A stretch of 64,000 nucleotides of DNA from a virus (IMGVR_UViG_3300042090_003221:1-64000); one strand, 5' to 3'. Positions 41,820 through 49,558 are shown, counted from the stretch's first letter. Made by a program: numbers and translations. The notes: generated by a model from the sequence alone, not told the origin.

Positions 41820-42371
41820 CCAGCCGATTTCGGCAGCCGAGTCCCCGACGATGCAGTCCGGCCCGGCTCTCCCCTCTTCGACGAGGGCAAGGTGATTGCC
41901 TATCAAGTCGCGCATGACTCCGTCGTAGGACTCGCCTTGGTAGGTCCCCGGCGTCATGTCGGGGCGGTAGCGATAGCCGCACGATAGTTGTTGCTGTTTG
42001 CCGCTCTTGATGCGGTTGATTGCTTCGCCGTCCCAGAGCGTGAGGGGCGCCTTCAGGTACGGGCGAGCGAAAGAAACATCGGTTCCAACCGCGCCGGCGA
42101 CCTTGTCGTGAGGGTGATCCTCGGCGTCGATCGGCGTGTGCTGGATCAAGATCGGCTTCCCGGCGAAGGAAGGGGCCGCCTTTTCGAGCTCGTCGGGGTG
42201 ACGCAGGAGCTTGTAAATCCGGTTGGATTCGAGCCCGAGCTCGCGCCATCCGGGGATCTCTTTGCCGAGATACGGATTGATGGCCGCCTTGCTGATGTTC
42301 GCCGTGGAGACGCGCAAATGGCCGTCTTCGTCGAAGGTTCGAACCGACGACCTATCGAGCGCGATCAGCAT
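41784..42371 (-). CDS. DUF2213 prohead protease
   Basis: A 195-residue protein from the ATG at 42371. [58 protein letters not shown] and [15 protein letters not shown] are hallmark DUF2213 segments; the His in GNHLALV is the likely nucleophile partner. It matures the prohead. In this phage it is separate from its scaffold. Confidence 0.85.
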   Translation of the reverse strand: MLIALDRSSVRTFDEDGHLRVSTANISKAAINPYLGKEIPGWRELGLESNRIYKLLRHPDELEKAAPSFAGKPILIQHTPIDAEDHPHDKVAGAVGTDVSFARPYLKAPLTLWDGEAINRIKSGKQQQLSCGYRYRPDMTPGTYQGESYDGVMRDLIGNHLALVEEGRAGPDCIVGDSAAEIGWSVIEAALLSFR

Positions 42372-42413
42372 TTCATGGGGTCCGAGGGGTTGCGGGTGCG
42401 GCAAAATCGCCGC

Positions 42414-42443
42414 TTGACACGTTAGGACTTTTTGTCCTAATCT
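42414..42443 (+). promoter_or_regulatory. Operator-promoter 1 of the early region
   Basis: TTGACA at 42414-42419 and TAATCT at 42438-42443 (spacer 18). The spacer holds the palindrome TTAGGAC-TTTTT-GTCCTAA (42422-42440), which runs into the -10 box. Drives the genes from 42491. Confidence 0.8.
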
Positions 42444-42490
42444 GTGTTTTGCGGGGTTGAGACGTTCTCCCCCGGGCCGGAGATAGGAAC

Positions 42491-42724
42491 ATGAGGACTG
42501 AACGGATCGCGGACCGCGCCGTGGCGTTCGCCAACAACGTCCGGAAGCTCAATCGCTTCCTCGTTTCGGACCGCGTCACCGACGAGCTGTACGGGTTCAG
42601 GCGCTTCGTCTTGGATGAGCGGAATCTGCGGAGCTACTACGAGCGCCACGAGCCGATCGCGGAATGGCGCGACTTCGAGACCTTCCGGGTCGTGATCGAG
42701 CGGCGCATCGAGTGCGTCGCGTAA
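42491..42724 (+). CDS. Hypothetical early protein, 77 aa
   Basis: First gene after operator-promoter 1; GGAGATAGGA precedes the ATG. The protein is basic and helical ([20 protein letters not shown]). No family recognised. Confidence 0.6.
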   Translation: MRTERIADRAVAFANNVRKLNRFLVSDRVTDELYGFRRFVLDERNLRSYYERHEPIAEWRDFETFRVVIERRIECVA

Positions 42725-42731
42725 CCAGCCC

Positions 42732-42749
42732 GCGCCGCTGCGGCGGCGC
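42732..42749 (+). repeat. Intergenic GC hairpin, copy 1
   Basis: GCGCCGC-TGCG-GCGGCGC, seven base pairs with a four-base loop, starting seven bases after the stop codon. The same design recurs at 46122 and 46383. Confidence 0.6.
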
Positions 42750-42773
42750 TATTCCCAGAGGATCGACCCGACG

Positions 42774-42947
42774 ATGCGCCAACCGACGATTTACGAAGCG
42801 CTCAAGGCCCGCCTGGGCCGCGAGCCCAGCAACGCCGAGCTGAAGGCCGACGTTCAGCGAATTCTGCAAGAGGCGTCCGACGTGGCGCTCGTCGCCGCGG
42901 CCGAAGCCGGGCGGCTACCTCACCAGCGAAAGGGAAAACGGAGATGA
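42774..42947 (+). CDS. Small conserved early protein, 57 aa
   Basis: Starts TIYEALKARLGREPSNAELK after Met-Arg-Gln-Pro, a pattern I recognise from small alphaproteobacterial phage proteins, and ends in a basic tail (QRKGKRR). It overlaps the next gene by four bases. Confidence 0.6.
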   Translation: MRQPTIYEALKARLGREPSNAELKADVQRILQEASDVALVAAAEAGRLPHQRKGKRR

Positions 42948-43144
42948 AACCCGAAATCTTCGCAGTTATTTGGTGCGATTTCGTTCCGCTGTCTCTGCCG
43001 TATCCCGGCGCCGGCGAAGCCGTCGCGGCGGCGCAAGCGATGCGCGCCAAAGCCGGGAAGAACGGCGTCACGCTTCAACACCTTCGCGCGGTCCGCTTGG
43101 ACGCGGCGAACAAGCTTCACACTCTTTGGCAACCGGAGAACTAA
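42944..43144 (+). CDS. Hypothetical early protein, 66 aa
   Basis: Coupled to the previous gene by ATGA. A hydrophobic start (IFAVIWCDFVPLSLPYPG) precedes an Ala-rich helix. No family recognised. Confidence 0.55.
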   Translation: MKPEIFAVIWCDFVPLSLPYPGAGEAVAAAQAMRAKAGKNGVTLQHLRAVRLDAANKLHTLWQPEN

Positions 43145-43147
43145 CAG

Positions 43148-43390
43148 ATGACGACGGGCTTTTACTGCACCGTGAAGCGCGGCGAGAAGACCGCATGGCT
43201 GCTCGGCCCGTTCGCCGAGCACGAGAAGGCGAAAGAATGGGCGTTCGCCGCGTCATGCAAGGCGAGCGATATCGACCCGCGCGTCGCCTTCGACCCCTAT
43301 GGGACGGCGGCGATCACCCGCGAGGGCGTCGAGATCGCCGAGCTGCCGAAGGGCAAACTCAATCACCTTTTCCCGAAGCTTTTCAACTAG
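43148..43390 (+). CDS. Hypothetical early protein, 80 aa
   Basis: A small alpha/beta-like protein (YCTVKRGEKTAWLLGPFAEH, KAKEWAFAASCKA). The layout of strand, KAKEW helix and strand resembles the protein at 44099, so the two may be distant paralogues. Confidence 0.55.
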   Translation: MTTGFYCTVKRGEKTAWLLGPFAEHEKAKEWAFAASCKASDIDPRVAFDPYGTAAITREGVEIAELPKGKLNHLFPKLFN

Positions 43391-43399
43391 GAGGCGTGC

Positions 43400-43897
43400 A
43401 TGGCCGAGGCCGCGAAGCCCAGGATACGGGTCCGATATTCTTCGGTCGACGGGTACGGCAAGACCGACTCGTTTTGCGCGATCGAAGGCGCCCGCAAATT
43501 CGCCTTCCACCACGTCGGCAAGCATGCCGAGTTCGGTACGGACTACGCCGTGAGCTGTGACGGCGTCGGCAAAATCAGGGTCGAGGGCTGCACGCTGGCC
43601 GAGCTGTTCGGCCGCGTCGAGCCCGAGGAACCGACCGACCTCGAGCTCGAGATCGCCGAATTCGGCGACGGTCAGGCCGTGTGGGAAAGCGGCTACGCGC
43701 AAATGTGCGGAATGCCCGCCAAGCGGCTCTTCAACACGAAGGAAGACGACGCCCGCCGCGCCGCGGAACATGCGGCCTGGATGGCGGTCGAGCGCGACAG
43801 CAACGGCCAGCCGGTCCACCGCTCGCCCGGCTGCACATGCAGCGCGATGCAGTTGGCTCTCGTCGGGTGCGAATGCGAAGCCGACGGCCCGTTCTGA
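43400..43897 (+). CDS. Hypothetical early protein with N-terminal paralogue at 44360
   Basis: A 165-residue protein. The first 70 residues (RVRYSSVDGYGKTDSFCAIE, GARKFAFHHVG, DYAVSCDGVGKIRVEGCTL) are clearly related to those of the gene at 44360. The C-terminal part has several Cys and may bind metal (SPGCTCSAM, VGCECEADG). Function unknown. Confidence 0.6.
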   Translation: MAEAAKPRIRVRYSSVDGYGKTDSFCAIEGARKFAFHHVGKHAEFGTDYAVSCDGVGKIRVEGCTLAELFGRVEPEEPTDLELEIAEFGDGQAVWESGYAQMCGMPAKRLFNTKEDDARRAAEHAAWMAVERDSNGQPVHRSPGCTCSAMQLALVGCECEADGPF

Positions 43898-43925
43898 CCG
43901 TGGCGGTTTGTCGCGTGTTCTGCGC

Positions 43926-43955
43926 TTGACTTATTAGGACAAAAAGTCCTAATCT
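43926..43955 (+). promoter_or_regulatory. Operator-promoter 2 of the early region
   Basis: TTGACT (43926-43931), spacer 18, TAATCT (43950-43955). The palindrome has arms ATTAGGAC/GTCCTAAT around AAAAA (43933-43953). Drives the genes from 44003. Confidence 0.8.
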
Positions 43956-44002
43956 AGCTCTGCGGGGCGGAGTGGTTCGCCCCCGGACCGGGAGTTCCCG
44001 AG

Positions 44003-44086
44003 ATGACCGCGTTTTTCGAGACCGCCGCTTGGTTCTTCGTCTTCGGCATGCTCGCCCGCGAATATCTGACCGGCAACGTGCGGTAA
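44003..44086 (+). CDS. Micro-protein, 27 aa
   Basis: First frame after operator-promoter 2, with GGAG upstream of the ATG. It encodes a hydrophobic peptide (AAWFFVFGMLAREYLTG). Could be a tiny membrane protein or a translated leader. Confidence 0.4.
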   Translation: MTAFFETAAWFFVFGMLAREYLTGNVR

Positions 44087-44098
44087 CAGGAGGTCGCG

Positions 44099-44347
44099 AT
44101 GGCTTACGAGATCGTCAAGGGCGCCGGAAAGACCATGTGGCTGATCGAGGCCGCCGCCGGCGAGGGTTACATGCGCTTCTATTCGAAGCGGGAGGCGCAG
44201 GCCTGGATCGACCGGGCGCTGAAGTCCGAAGCCAAGGACGCCGAATTCGAGGTCTACCGCCGCGCTCGCCGGCTCGAAAACGCCCACGAGTATCTCGCTC
44301 GCCGCGCCGTGCGCACCGCGCGCCCCGTTCAGCTCGAATTGTTCTGA
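44099..44347 (+). CDS. Hypothetical early protein, 82 aa
   Basis: Strong AGGAGG before the ATG. The protein starts with a short beta segment (YEIVKGAGKTMWLIEAAAG), then a helix (SKREAQAWIDRALKSEAKD), then a basic helical tail. No family recognised. Confidence 0.6.
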   Translation: MAYEIVKGAGKTMWLIEAAAGEGYMRFYSKREAQAWIDRALKSEAKDAEFEVYRRARRLENAHEYLARRAVRTARPVQLELF

Positions 44348-44359
44348 GGAGCCCCGCCC

Positions 44360-44779
44360 ATGCTGACCGTTCGCTACAGCGCCGTTGATGGCGCCCAGAT
44401 CACCCGGAAGTTCAAGACGCCCGAGGGAGCCCGCAAGTTCGCGGTTCGCTACGTCGGCGAGACGCCGGAATTTGGCTCGCGCTACGCGGTCAGCTTCGAC
44501 GGCGTCGGCAAGGTGACCGTCGAGGGCTGCACGGTCGCCGAGCTGTTCGCCGGACCCGTAAAACCCGAAATGGTTCCGCTGCACAGCGAGGACTGCGACG
44601 CGCCGACCGAATACGCGCTCAAGAGCGAGTGCGAAGAGATCGTGGTCGACGCGGACAGCGACGAGTGGGGCACTCACCTTCATTACGGCTGGGCTCGCAA
44701 GACCGATCTCGCGCGCTGGAAGGCTGAGCACGAGGCCCGCCTCGCCGCCGACCTCTACGCCGACGACATACCGTTCTGA
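44360..44779 (+). CDS. Hypothetical early protein, paralogue of 43400
   Basis: A 139-residue protein whose first 65 residues (LTVRYSAVDGAQITRKFKTP, GARKFAVRYVG, YAVSFDGVGKVTVEGCTVAE) parallel the gene at 43400. The C-terminal halves differ. The 107 bases after its stop show nothing certain. Confidence 0.6.
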   Translation: MLTVRYSAVDGAQITRKFKTPEGARKFAVRYVGETPEFGSRYAVSFDGVGKVTVEGCTVAELFAGPVKPEMVPLHSEDCDAPTEYALKSECEEIVVDADSDEWGTHLHYGWARKTDLARWKAEHEARLAADLYADDIPF

Positions 44780-44887
44780 AGCTGAAAAGGACCTCGGCCG
44801 CGAAGGCGCAAAGGTCCCTCGCAAGCTAAGTCAGGTTTTCGAAACTGCGTCAAGAAACTTTGCGCCCCAACCATGAGGAACCTGATC

Positions 44888-44977
44888 ATGATCAGCAAGA
44901 TACAGAGAGAGGCGCTCGACGACGAGCGCGCAATCGAGGCGTGGAACGAGCGCCGTGCGCTGGGGCAGCCGCTGTGA
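44888..44977 (+). CDS. Micro-protein, 29 aa
   Basis: A charged helical peptide (QREALDDERAIEAWNERRAL) with GAGGAA upstream, coupled to the next gene by GTGA overlap. Confidence 0.45.
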   Translation: MISKIQREALDDERAIEAWNERRALGQPL

Positions 44978-45195
44978 GTCGCGCACCAAGGCGCCCGAGC
45001 GACGATGCCCTCCGCACCGCGGCGGAGTGGCTCGATGTCAACGAAGGTGATGAAGGGGAGGGGGACGACTGCCGAGCGGTCGCCGACTGGCTTCGCCGGC
45101 AAATCGAAGAGGCCCGGGTCAGGAAGATCGCGCGCGAGACGGGCTTCCCGGTCAAGGTTGTGCGCAAGCTGCTTGCGGAGGACGAAGGCCCATGA
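44974..45195 (+). CDS. Small helical early protein
   Basis: A 73-residue protein from the GTG that overlaps the previous stop. The C-terminal 20 residues (KIARETGFPVKVVRKLLAE) look like a helix-turn-helix. Possible DNA-binding role. Confidence 0.55.
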   Translation: MSRAPRRPSDDALRTAAEWLDVNEGDEGEGDDCRAVADWLRRQIEEARVRKIARETGFPVKVVRKLLAEDEGP

Positions 45196-45512
45196 CCTTC
45201 GACGACGCCTTCCGCGAGATCGGCCGCCGGAGCCTGCCCGGCGGCGGCAAGACAATGGGCGCCGACGAGATCGCGTTCCGAGGCCGCCCGTTCGGTCGCT
45301 GGCTGTCCGCGGTCTCGCGTGTGCGCCTGCGCGACCCGCGCGAGAGCTACATGACGAACGCCGCGCACAGGATCCGCGACTCCAAGGTCGGCGGGGCCGG
45401 CTATTGGGTCGACCTGCGCGTCGCCGGCGACGTCACCGACGACGAGCTCGCCGAGATCCGCGCCCTTGCCCAGGCCGAAGACGCCCGCCCGGTCCGCGTC
45501 CGCCGCGCATGA
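45192..45512 (+). CDS. Hypothetical early protein, 106 aa
   Basis: Coupled to the gene before it by ATGA. Basic in the middle (RGRPFGRWLSAVSRVRLRDP), with an acidic C-terminal helix. No family recognised. Confidence 0.55.
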   Translation: MTFDDAFREIGRRSLPGGGKTMGADEIAFRGRPFGRWLSAVSRVRLRDPRESYMTNAAHRIRDSKVGGAGYWVDLRVAGDVTDDELAEIRALAQAEDARPVRVRRA

Positions 45513-45550
45513 ATTTTCGCACGCTGCGACAAAAAGCCCGACTTTCCCTC

Positions 45551-45579
45551 TTGACCATTAGGACAAAATGTCCTAATTC
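45551..45579 (+). promoter_or_regulatory. Operator-promoter 3 of the early region
   Basis: TTGACC (45551-45556), spacer 17, TAATTC (45574-45579). The palindrome has nine-base arms ATTAGGACA/TGTCCTAAT around AAA (45557-45577). Drives the LPD29 gene. Confidence 0.8.
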
Positions 45580-45603
45580 TGTTTCCGGAGAGAGGAACCT
45601 GAG

Positions 45604-46113
45604 ATGACCAAGCACTATTCCGTCACCGAGACCGCCAAGCTCATCCGCGCCGCGCTCAAGGAAGCCTTTCCGGAGACCAAGTTCTCCGTCCGGTCTTCGA
45701 GCTATTCCATGGGCGCGTCGATCGACGTCTCTTGGACTGACGGCCCGATCAGCGCCCAGGTCGATCTGATCGTGAAGGGCTTCGCCGGCGCTTCCTTCGA
45801 CGGGATGCAGGATCTCAAGAGCCACCACAGCTCGATGCTGAACGGCGAAAAGGTCAGCTTCGGCGCCGACTACGTCCACACCAGCCGCGAGGTTTCCAAG
45901 GCCAAGGTCGCCGCCATCGCCGCGCTGCTCGAGGCCAAGGGTCGAGACCACTGGCTGACCATTTGCGTCCAGGCCGGTCATCCGTTCCCGACCCGCGCCG
46001 TCCAGCGCCACGACAACGCCCAGGACGTGGCGCGCTCGATCCTCCAGCACGTCGCTGACGCCAAATTCGAGGGCCGCAAGGCCTCCGCCGTCGCCGAGCG
46101 GCTCGCCGCCTGA
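45604..46113 (+). CDS. LPD29-domain protein
   Basis: A 169-residue protein matching large polyvalent-protein-associated domain 29: LIRAALKEAFPETKFSVRS, SYSMGASIDVSWTDGP and FDGMQDLKSHH. LPD29 occurs in phages and plasmids, often as stand-alone small proteins; its biochemical role is not established. It follows operator-promoter 3 closely, so it should be expressed early. Confidence 0.8.
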   Translation: MTKHYSVTETAKLIRAALKEAFPETKFSVRSSSYSMGASIDVSWTDGPISAQVDLIVKGFAGASFDGMQDLKSHHSSMLNGEKVSFGADYVHTSREVSKAKVAAIAALLEAKGRDHWLTICVQAGHPFPTRAVQRHDNAQDVARSILQHVADAKFEGRKASAVAERLAA

Positions 46114-46121
46114 CACAGCCC

Positions 46122-46139
46122 GCGCCGCGCCAGCGGCGC
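46122..46139 (+). repeat. Intergenic GC hairpin, copy 2
   Basis: GCGCCGC-GCCA-GCGGCGC, same stem as copy 1, starting nine bases after the LPD29 stop. Confidence 0.6.
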
Positions 46140-46158
46140 TCACCCGAGAGCCTCCGCC

Positions 46159-46374
46159 ATGATCAAGCCGACCGCCGAAGACATCGCCGCCCAGATCCGC
46201 GCCAATCCCGACCTGCGCCGCCGCGTCGCCTCCGCGCTCGCCGAGACCGCCGCCTACGTCGAAAAGGAGGGGCGCCGCTCCGCTGACCTCCGCCCCGCGG
46301 ACGTCACCAAAATATTCGAGTTCTACAAGGCGCACGCCGAGAAGCTGCGCACCGCGCTCGATCTCGCCGCCTGA
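46159..46374 (+). CDS. Hypothetical early protein, 71 aa
   Basis: A helical protein (PTAEDIAAQIRANPDLRRRV, then KIFEFYKAHAEKLRTAL). No family recognised. Flanked by intergenic hairpins. Confidence 0.6.
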   Translation: MIKPTAEDIAAQIRANPDLRRRVASALAETAAYVEKEGRRSADLRPADVTKIFEFYKAHAEKLRTALDLAA

Positions 46375-46382
46375 CATTCCCC

Positions 46383-46400
46383 GCCCCGCGCGAGCGGGGC
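46383..46400 (+). repeat. Intergenic GC hairpin, copy 3
   Basis: GCCCCGC-GCGA-GCGGGGC: seven base pairs closed by a GNRA-type loop, nine bases after a stop codon. The stem differs from copies 1 and 2 at compensating positions, which suggests that pairing is kept. Confidence 0.6.
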
Positions 46401-46420
46401 TCATCCGAGGAACGCGGACC

Positions 46421-46597
46421 ATGCCCAGAGACAAAAGCGACGTGCGCACCGACATAAAGCGCGAGAACGCGGCGCGGAAGCGGCTGCTCGATCGCATAGT
46501 GCTGGCGAAGCAAAACTTGGCCCTATGCAACGGGCGTTTGGCGTCGCTGAAGCAAGAGCTGGCGAATGCGCCGGAGCCTCCGAAATACTTCTATTGA
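46421..46597 (+). CDS. Small coiled-coil early protein, 58 aa
   Basis: A basic coiled coil (KRENAARKRLLDRIVLAKQN) ending in EPPKYFY. GAGGAACG lies before the ATG. No family recognised. Confidence 0.5.
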   Translation: MPRDKSDVRTDIKRENAARKRLLDRIVLAKQNLALCNGRLASLKQELANAPEPPKYFY

Positions 46598-46605
46598 GGT
46601 CGACC

Positions 46606-46845
46606 ATGCACAACCCCGCCCCATGCAAGCGCCGCAAAGGCCTCTATCTCCGCTACAGCGCGAAGAATTGGTCCGACGAATTCGTGTGCTGCGCGTGCGG
46701 CAAGGCGCGCAGGTTCAGCCTCAATTATCTCGGCTTGCGCCGCGTGCCCATGTGCGACGGCGAAAGCATCAAGGCGGGCGAGGCGCTGGAATGGGAAGCA
46801 TGGCGAGCGCTCACCGACCAAGCCAATCGAAAGGAAACCGCCTGA
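46606..46845 (+). CDS. Small Cys-rich early protein
   Basis: A 79-residue protein with VCCACGK and a later MCDG; may bind zinc. The start ATG lies nine bases after the previous stop. No family recognised. Confidence 0.55.
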   Translation: MHNPAPCKRRKGLYLRYSAKNWSDEFVCCACGKARRFSLNYLGLRRVPMCDGESIKAGEALEWEAWRALTDQANRKETA

Positions 46846-47066
46846 TGCGCGGCATGAACCTTTCAGCCGTCTTCCGTCAGGGCACGGGCAAGCGCTACGA
46901 GCAGCGCCCGCCGGCCAATTGCGTCGCCGCGCGCCGCGCCTGGGACCACTTCTCGACGCTCGGCGAGATCGAGTGGCTTCAGTTGCTCGACGGCTATTGG
47001 GGCGCGCAGCTCCGCGGCGAGCGCGACGTCACCGAGATCGAGGCGATCGAGTTTCGCCGTTACTAA
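46845..47066 (+). CDS. Hypothetical early protein, 73 aa
   Basis: Its ATG overlaps the previous stop (TGATG). The C-terminus is acidic and helical (ERDVTEIEAIEFRRY). No family recognised. Confidence 0.55.
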   Translation: MRGMNLSAVFRQGTGKRYEQRPPANCVAARRAWDHFSTLGEIEWLQLLDGYWGAQLRGERDVTEIEAIEFRRY

Positions 47067-47079
47067 AAGGAGACGCATC

Positions 47080-47280
47080 ATGCACAACTACGGTTCAACC
47101 CCTTCCGACTTTCGCGTCGGCCAGCGCGTCGAGATCTCCCCGCACTTCGATCTGTGGATGAGGGGCGCCCGGTGCGGCGCCGTCGTCAAGATCGGCCGCG
47201 AGCGCGTCCATGTCCGCCTCGATCTCTTGCCGGGCCGCGCGCTCCGCTTCTCGGCGACTGACCTAATCGACCGGAGCTGA
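47080..47280 (+). CDS. Small SH3-like early protein
   Basis: A 66-residue protein built like a small beta barrel: FRVGQRVEISPHFDLWMRG, GAVVKIGRERVHVRLD, then FSATDLI. Many small phage proteins with this pattern have KOW/SH3-like folds. Strong AAAAGGAGA site. Confidence 0.55.
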   Translation: MHNYGSTPSDFRVGQRVEISPHFDLWMRGARCGAVVKIGRERVHVRLDLLPGRALRFSATDLIDRS

Positions 47281-47284
47281 CGCC

Positions 47285-47710
47285 ATGACGACCATCGACC
47301 TGATCGACAACGCGATTCACACACTGGAGAAGGTCGCCCACGACCTGACGGCGCTGCATAATCTGCGCGCCACAGATCTGGACGCGGAAGCCTTCGAGGC
47401 GAAGCTGAAGGGCGGCGCTCCGCGAGACAGCCTCGAATGGATGACGGACACGGCCACGAGGCTCGCCGAGGTCGACGCCACAATCGCCATCTTGCGCAAG
47501 GGCGTCTCCTATCGCCCGATCGAGACAGCGCCCGTCGACGAGTGCGTGATCCTCGCCACGACCGGCGGCTGCGTCGGCGAGGCCGTCTATGGCGAGAACG
47601 CCGAGGATCCGACGTGGCGCTGGATCCACGCCGACCAGCCGCTGCATCCCAACTTGAAGCCGCTCGGCTGGATGCCGCTGCCGCCGGAGATCGAAACCCC
47701 CGCAACCTGA
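47285..47710 (+). CDS. Early protein with DUF551-like C-terminus
   Basis: A 141-residue protein. The first 70 residues form helices; the rest (YRPIETAPVDECVILATTGG, then NLKPLGWMPLPP) resembles the DUF551 family common in phages. Function unknown. Confidence 0.6.
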   Translation: MTTIDLIDNAIHTLEKVAHDLTALHNLRATDLDAEAFEAKLKGGAPRDSLEWMTDTATRLAEVDATIAILRKGVSYRPIETAPVDECVILATTGGCVGEAVYGENAEDPTWRWIHADQPLHPNLKPLGWMPLPPEIETPAT

Positions 47711-47726
47711 CCCAGGAGCCCGAGAG

Positions 47727-48005
47727 ATGCTCACCAAGGCCGAACACAACCGTCTCGTGAAGTGGGAGACGCGCGTCAACGAGATCGTCGAGCAGCTCCG
47801 CGCGCTCGTCGAGGCGAAGCGCGGGGCGATCGAGGCGCGCCGCGAGAAACACGACGCCCGGTCCGAGAAGTGGCTCGAGAGCGAGAAGGGGCTGGAGGCG
47901 ACCGAGAAGCTCGAGGCCGACGAAAGCCGCCTCGCCGAGCTCGACCAATGCGCCGACGACCTCGAGAACGCGATCAGCACCTTGCCGACGGAAGAGGAGG
48001 AATGA
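47727..48005 (+). CDS. Coiled-coil early protein, 92 aa
   Basis: Almost wholly a charged coiled coil (NEIVEQLRALVEAKRGAIEA). Last gene before operator-promoter 4. Confidence 0.6.
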   Translation: MLTKAEHNRLVKWETRVNEIVEQLRALVEAKRGAIEARREKHDARSEKWLESEKGLEATEKLEADESRLAELDQCADDLENAISTLPTEEEE

Positions 48006-48014
48006 CCGCGACAG

Positions 48015-48035
48015 CGAGCCGCACGAGGCGGCTCG
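48015..48035 (+). terminator. Hairpin terminator-like element before operator-promoter 4
   Basis: Arms CGAGCCGC/GCGGCTCG pair over eight bases around ACGAG, followed by GTTGTTGTTT. The T-rich tail is imperfect, but its position between the end of one unit and the next promoter fits a terminator. Confidence 0.55.
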
Positions 48036-48043
48036 GTTGTTGT

Positions 48044-48073
48044 TTGACACGATAGGACTTTTTGTCCTATCGT
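48044..48073 (+). promoter_or_regulatory. Operator-promoter 4 of the early region
   Basis: TTGACA (48044-48049), spacer 18, TATCGT (48068-48073). Nine-base arms CGATAGGAC/GTCCTATCG around TTTTT (48050-48072). The outer bases differ from other copies but remain paired. Confidence 0.8.
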
Positions 48074-48094
48074 AGGCGCGAAGGGATTTTGCAG

Positions 48095-48757
48095 ATGACG
48101 CACCCGTTCACAGTCTCCGGCCTTGGCGAGGCGCCGTTCAAGCTCGTCGCCGTGGCGCAGATCCCGCCGATCTCGCTCGCGGAATCGAACCCCGCGGCCT
48201 ACCAGCGCGGAATCGCCATGCTCCCGCCCGGTTGCGGGACGTGCAAGCATTGCGGCATGGCGATCATGCTTAATTTCATCGTTGAATCGGCGGAAGGCCG
48301 CCGGTCCGCGATCGGATGCGACTGCATCCGCAAGCTCGGCCACGTCGACAAGCCGCTCGTCAAGGCCGTTGACGAGGCCGCCCGCAAGCTGGCGCGCGAG
48401 AAGCGCCAAGCGGCCGCCGCCGTAAAGCGAGAGGCCAGGGCGGCCGCGTGGCGCGCCGAGAGGGCGCAATGGGAGATCGACAACGCCGAGCGGCTCGCGC
48501 GGGAGAAGGCCGAGCGCGAGGCGGCCGCCGCGGCGCTCGTCGCCCGGGCGCAGCGGTTCGCCTTCATGCTCCCGGCTCTGCGGAGCGCGGAAAGCTCATG
48601 GTGCAGCGAGATCGCCGACGCGATCGAGGCGGGGCGCCCGCCGACCGGCCGCGCCGTCGAGATCCTCCGCGACATTTACGGGCGCCGGTTCGGCCGGAAG
48701 GGCTCGGCGAAGTTCGAGGCGGCCGCCGCGCGGTTCGACGAGACGGTCTCCGCCTGA
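48095..48757 (+). CDS. Zinc-finger coiled-coil early protein
   Basis: A 220-residue protein. CGTCKHCGM and GCDCIRKLG form a probable zinc site in the first third. Residues about 100-165 are a long Ala/Arg/Glu coiled coil, and the last 50 are helical. AAGGGA lies before the ATG. Similar proteins occur in phage early regions without known function. Confidence 0.6.
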   Translation: MTHPFTVSGLGEAPFKLVAVAQIPPISLAESNPAAYQRGIAMLPPGCGTCKHCGMAIMLNFIVESAEGRRSAIGCDCIRKLGHVDKPLVKAVDEAARKLAREKRQAAAAVKREARAAAWRAERAQWEIDNAERLAREKAEREAAAAALVARAQRFAFMLPALRSAESSWCSEIADAIEAGRPPTGRAVEILRDIYGRRFGRKGSAKFEAAAARFDETVSA

Positions 48758-48804
48758 CACAATCCTCGTCGGCTCACGGGGTCGGCATGATCAAGGAAAA
48801 CGCC

Positions 48805-49011
48805 ATGGCAAAGACATTCAAGCTCCACTGGATTCGCGCCGACGGTCAGGGATCGCTCCCGATGGGCGCGTTCCCTTCACGCACCGCGGCGGAAGCCGCC
48901 ATCCCTGCCGCGAAAACCGAGATGCTCGATCAATGCGCCGTCGGCGAAGGGCACGAGGCAGGGATCGAGGCCGGACGGTTCGAGGTCAACGAAGTCGAGG
49001 AGTCCCAATGA
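48805..49011 (+). CDS. Hypothetical early protein, 68 aa
   Basis: The ATG at 48805 is preferred over one at 48787 because AAGGAAA lies directly before it. Beta-alpha pattern (FKLHWIRADGQGSLPMGAFP, then RTAAEAAIPAAKTE). No family recognised. Confidence 0.55.
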   Translation: MAKTFKLHWIRADGQGSLPMGAFPSRTAAEAAIPAAKTEMLDQCAVGEGHEAGIEAGRFEVNEVEESQ

Positions 49012-49208
49012 CCGACCAAATGCTCGCCGCCCTTGTCGGCGCGATCTCCGGCATCTCGATCGGCGTGTTCTGCGCGGCGACCGGCTATTCCTTCGGATAC
49101 CGCCACGGGATCCTCGCCGGTTGGACGGCGGGTTTCAAAGCGCAGCGCGCGCGGCTCCGGGCGGAGGGCTTCGTCGTGACGGGGCCGATTCCGAAGGCTC
49201 CGGAGTGA
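49008..49208 (+). CDS. Single-pass membrane protein, 66 aa
   Basis: ATGA overlap with the gene before. N-terminal membrane segment (MLAALVGAISGISIGVFCAA) and a basic cytoplasmic tail. Function unknown. Confidence 0.6.
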   Translation: MTDQMLAALVGAISGISIGVFCAATGYSFGYRHGILAGWTAGFKAQRARLRAEGFVVTGPIPKAPE

Positions 49209-49266
49209 TCTACCGAGGCGCAATGTCGCGGCCCTGATTTAGGGCGCCGGAGCGGCTCAGCTCGAC

Positions 49267-49294
49267 TTGACATTAGGACAAAAGGTCCTAATGT
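49267..49294 (+). promoter_or_regulatory. Operator-promoter 5 of the early region
   Basis: TTGACA (49267-49272), spacer 16, TAATGT (49289-49294). Longest palindrome of the set: ten-base arms ACATTAGGAC/GTCCTAATGT around AAAAG (49270-49294), touching both promoter boxes. Confidence 0.8.
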
Positions 49295-49315
49295 AAGGGC
49301 GAGGAGAGTTTCGCG

Positions 49316-49558
49316 ATGACCAAGCTTCAGGCCTTGCTAGACGAATCCAACGCCGCCGCCAACGGTTCCGTCGCGTATCTTGCCGGGAACCTGATCGAAG
49401 AGGCGGAAGACAACGCCAATCAGACGGCGTTCATCGAAAAGGCCGTTCCTGTCGAGGAACGCGACCGCATGGCCGAAGCGAGCCTCGTTGATCTTCTCGC
49501 CTACTGCAAGGAACCCGAAATCTTGGCGTGGTTCGCCCAGCGTGGGATCGTCGCGTGA
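49316..49558 (+). CDS. Hypothetical early protein, 80 aa
   Basis: First gene after operator-promoter 5, with GAGGAGAG upstream. Acidic and helical. No family recognised. Confidence 0.6.
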   Translation: MTKLQALLDESNAAANGSVAYLAGNLIEEAEDNANQTAFIEKAVPVEERDRMAEASLVDLLAYCKEPEILAWFAQRGIVA

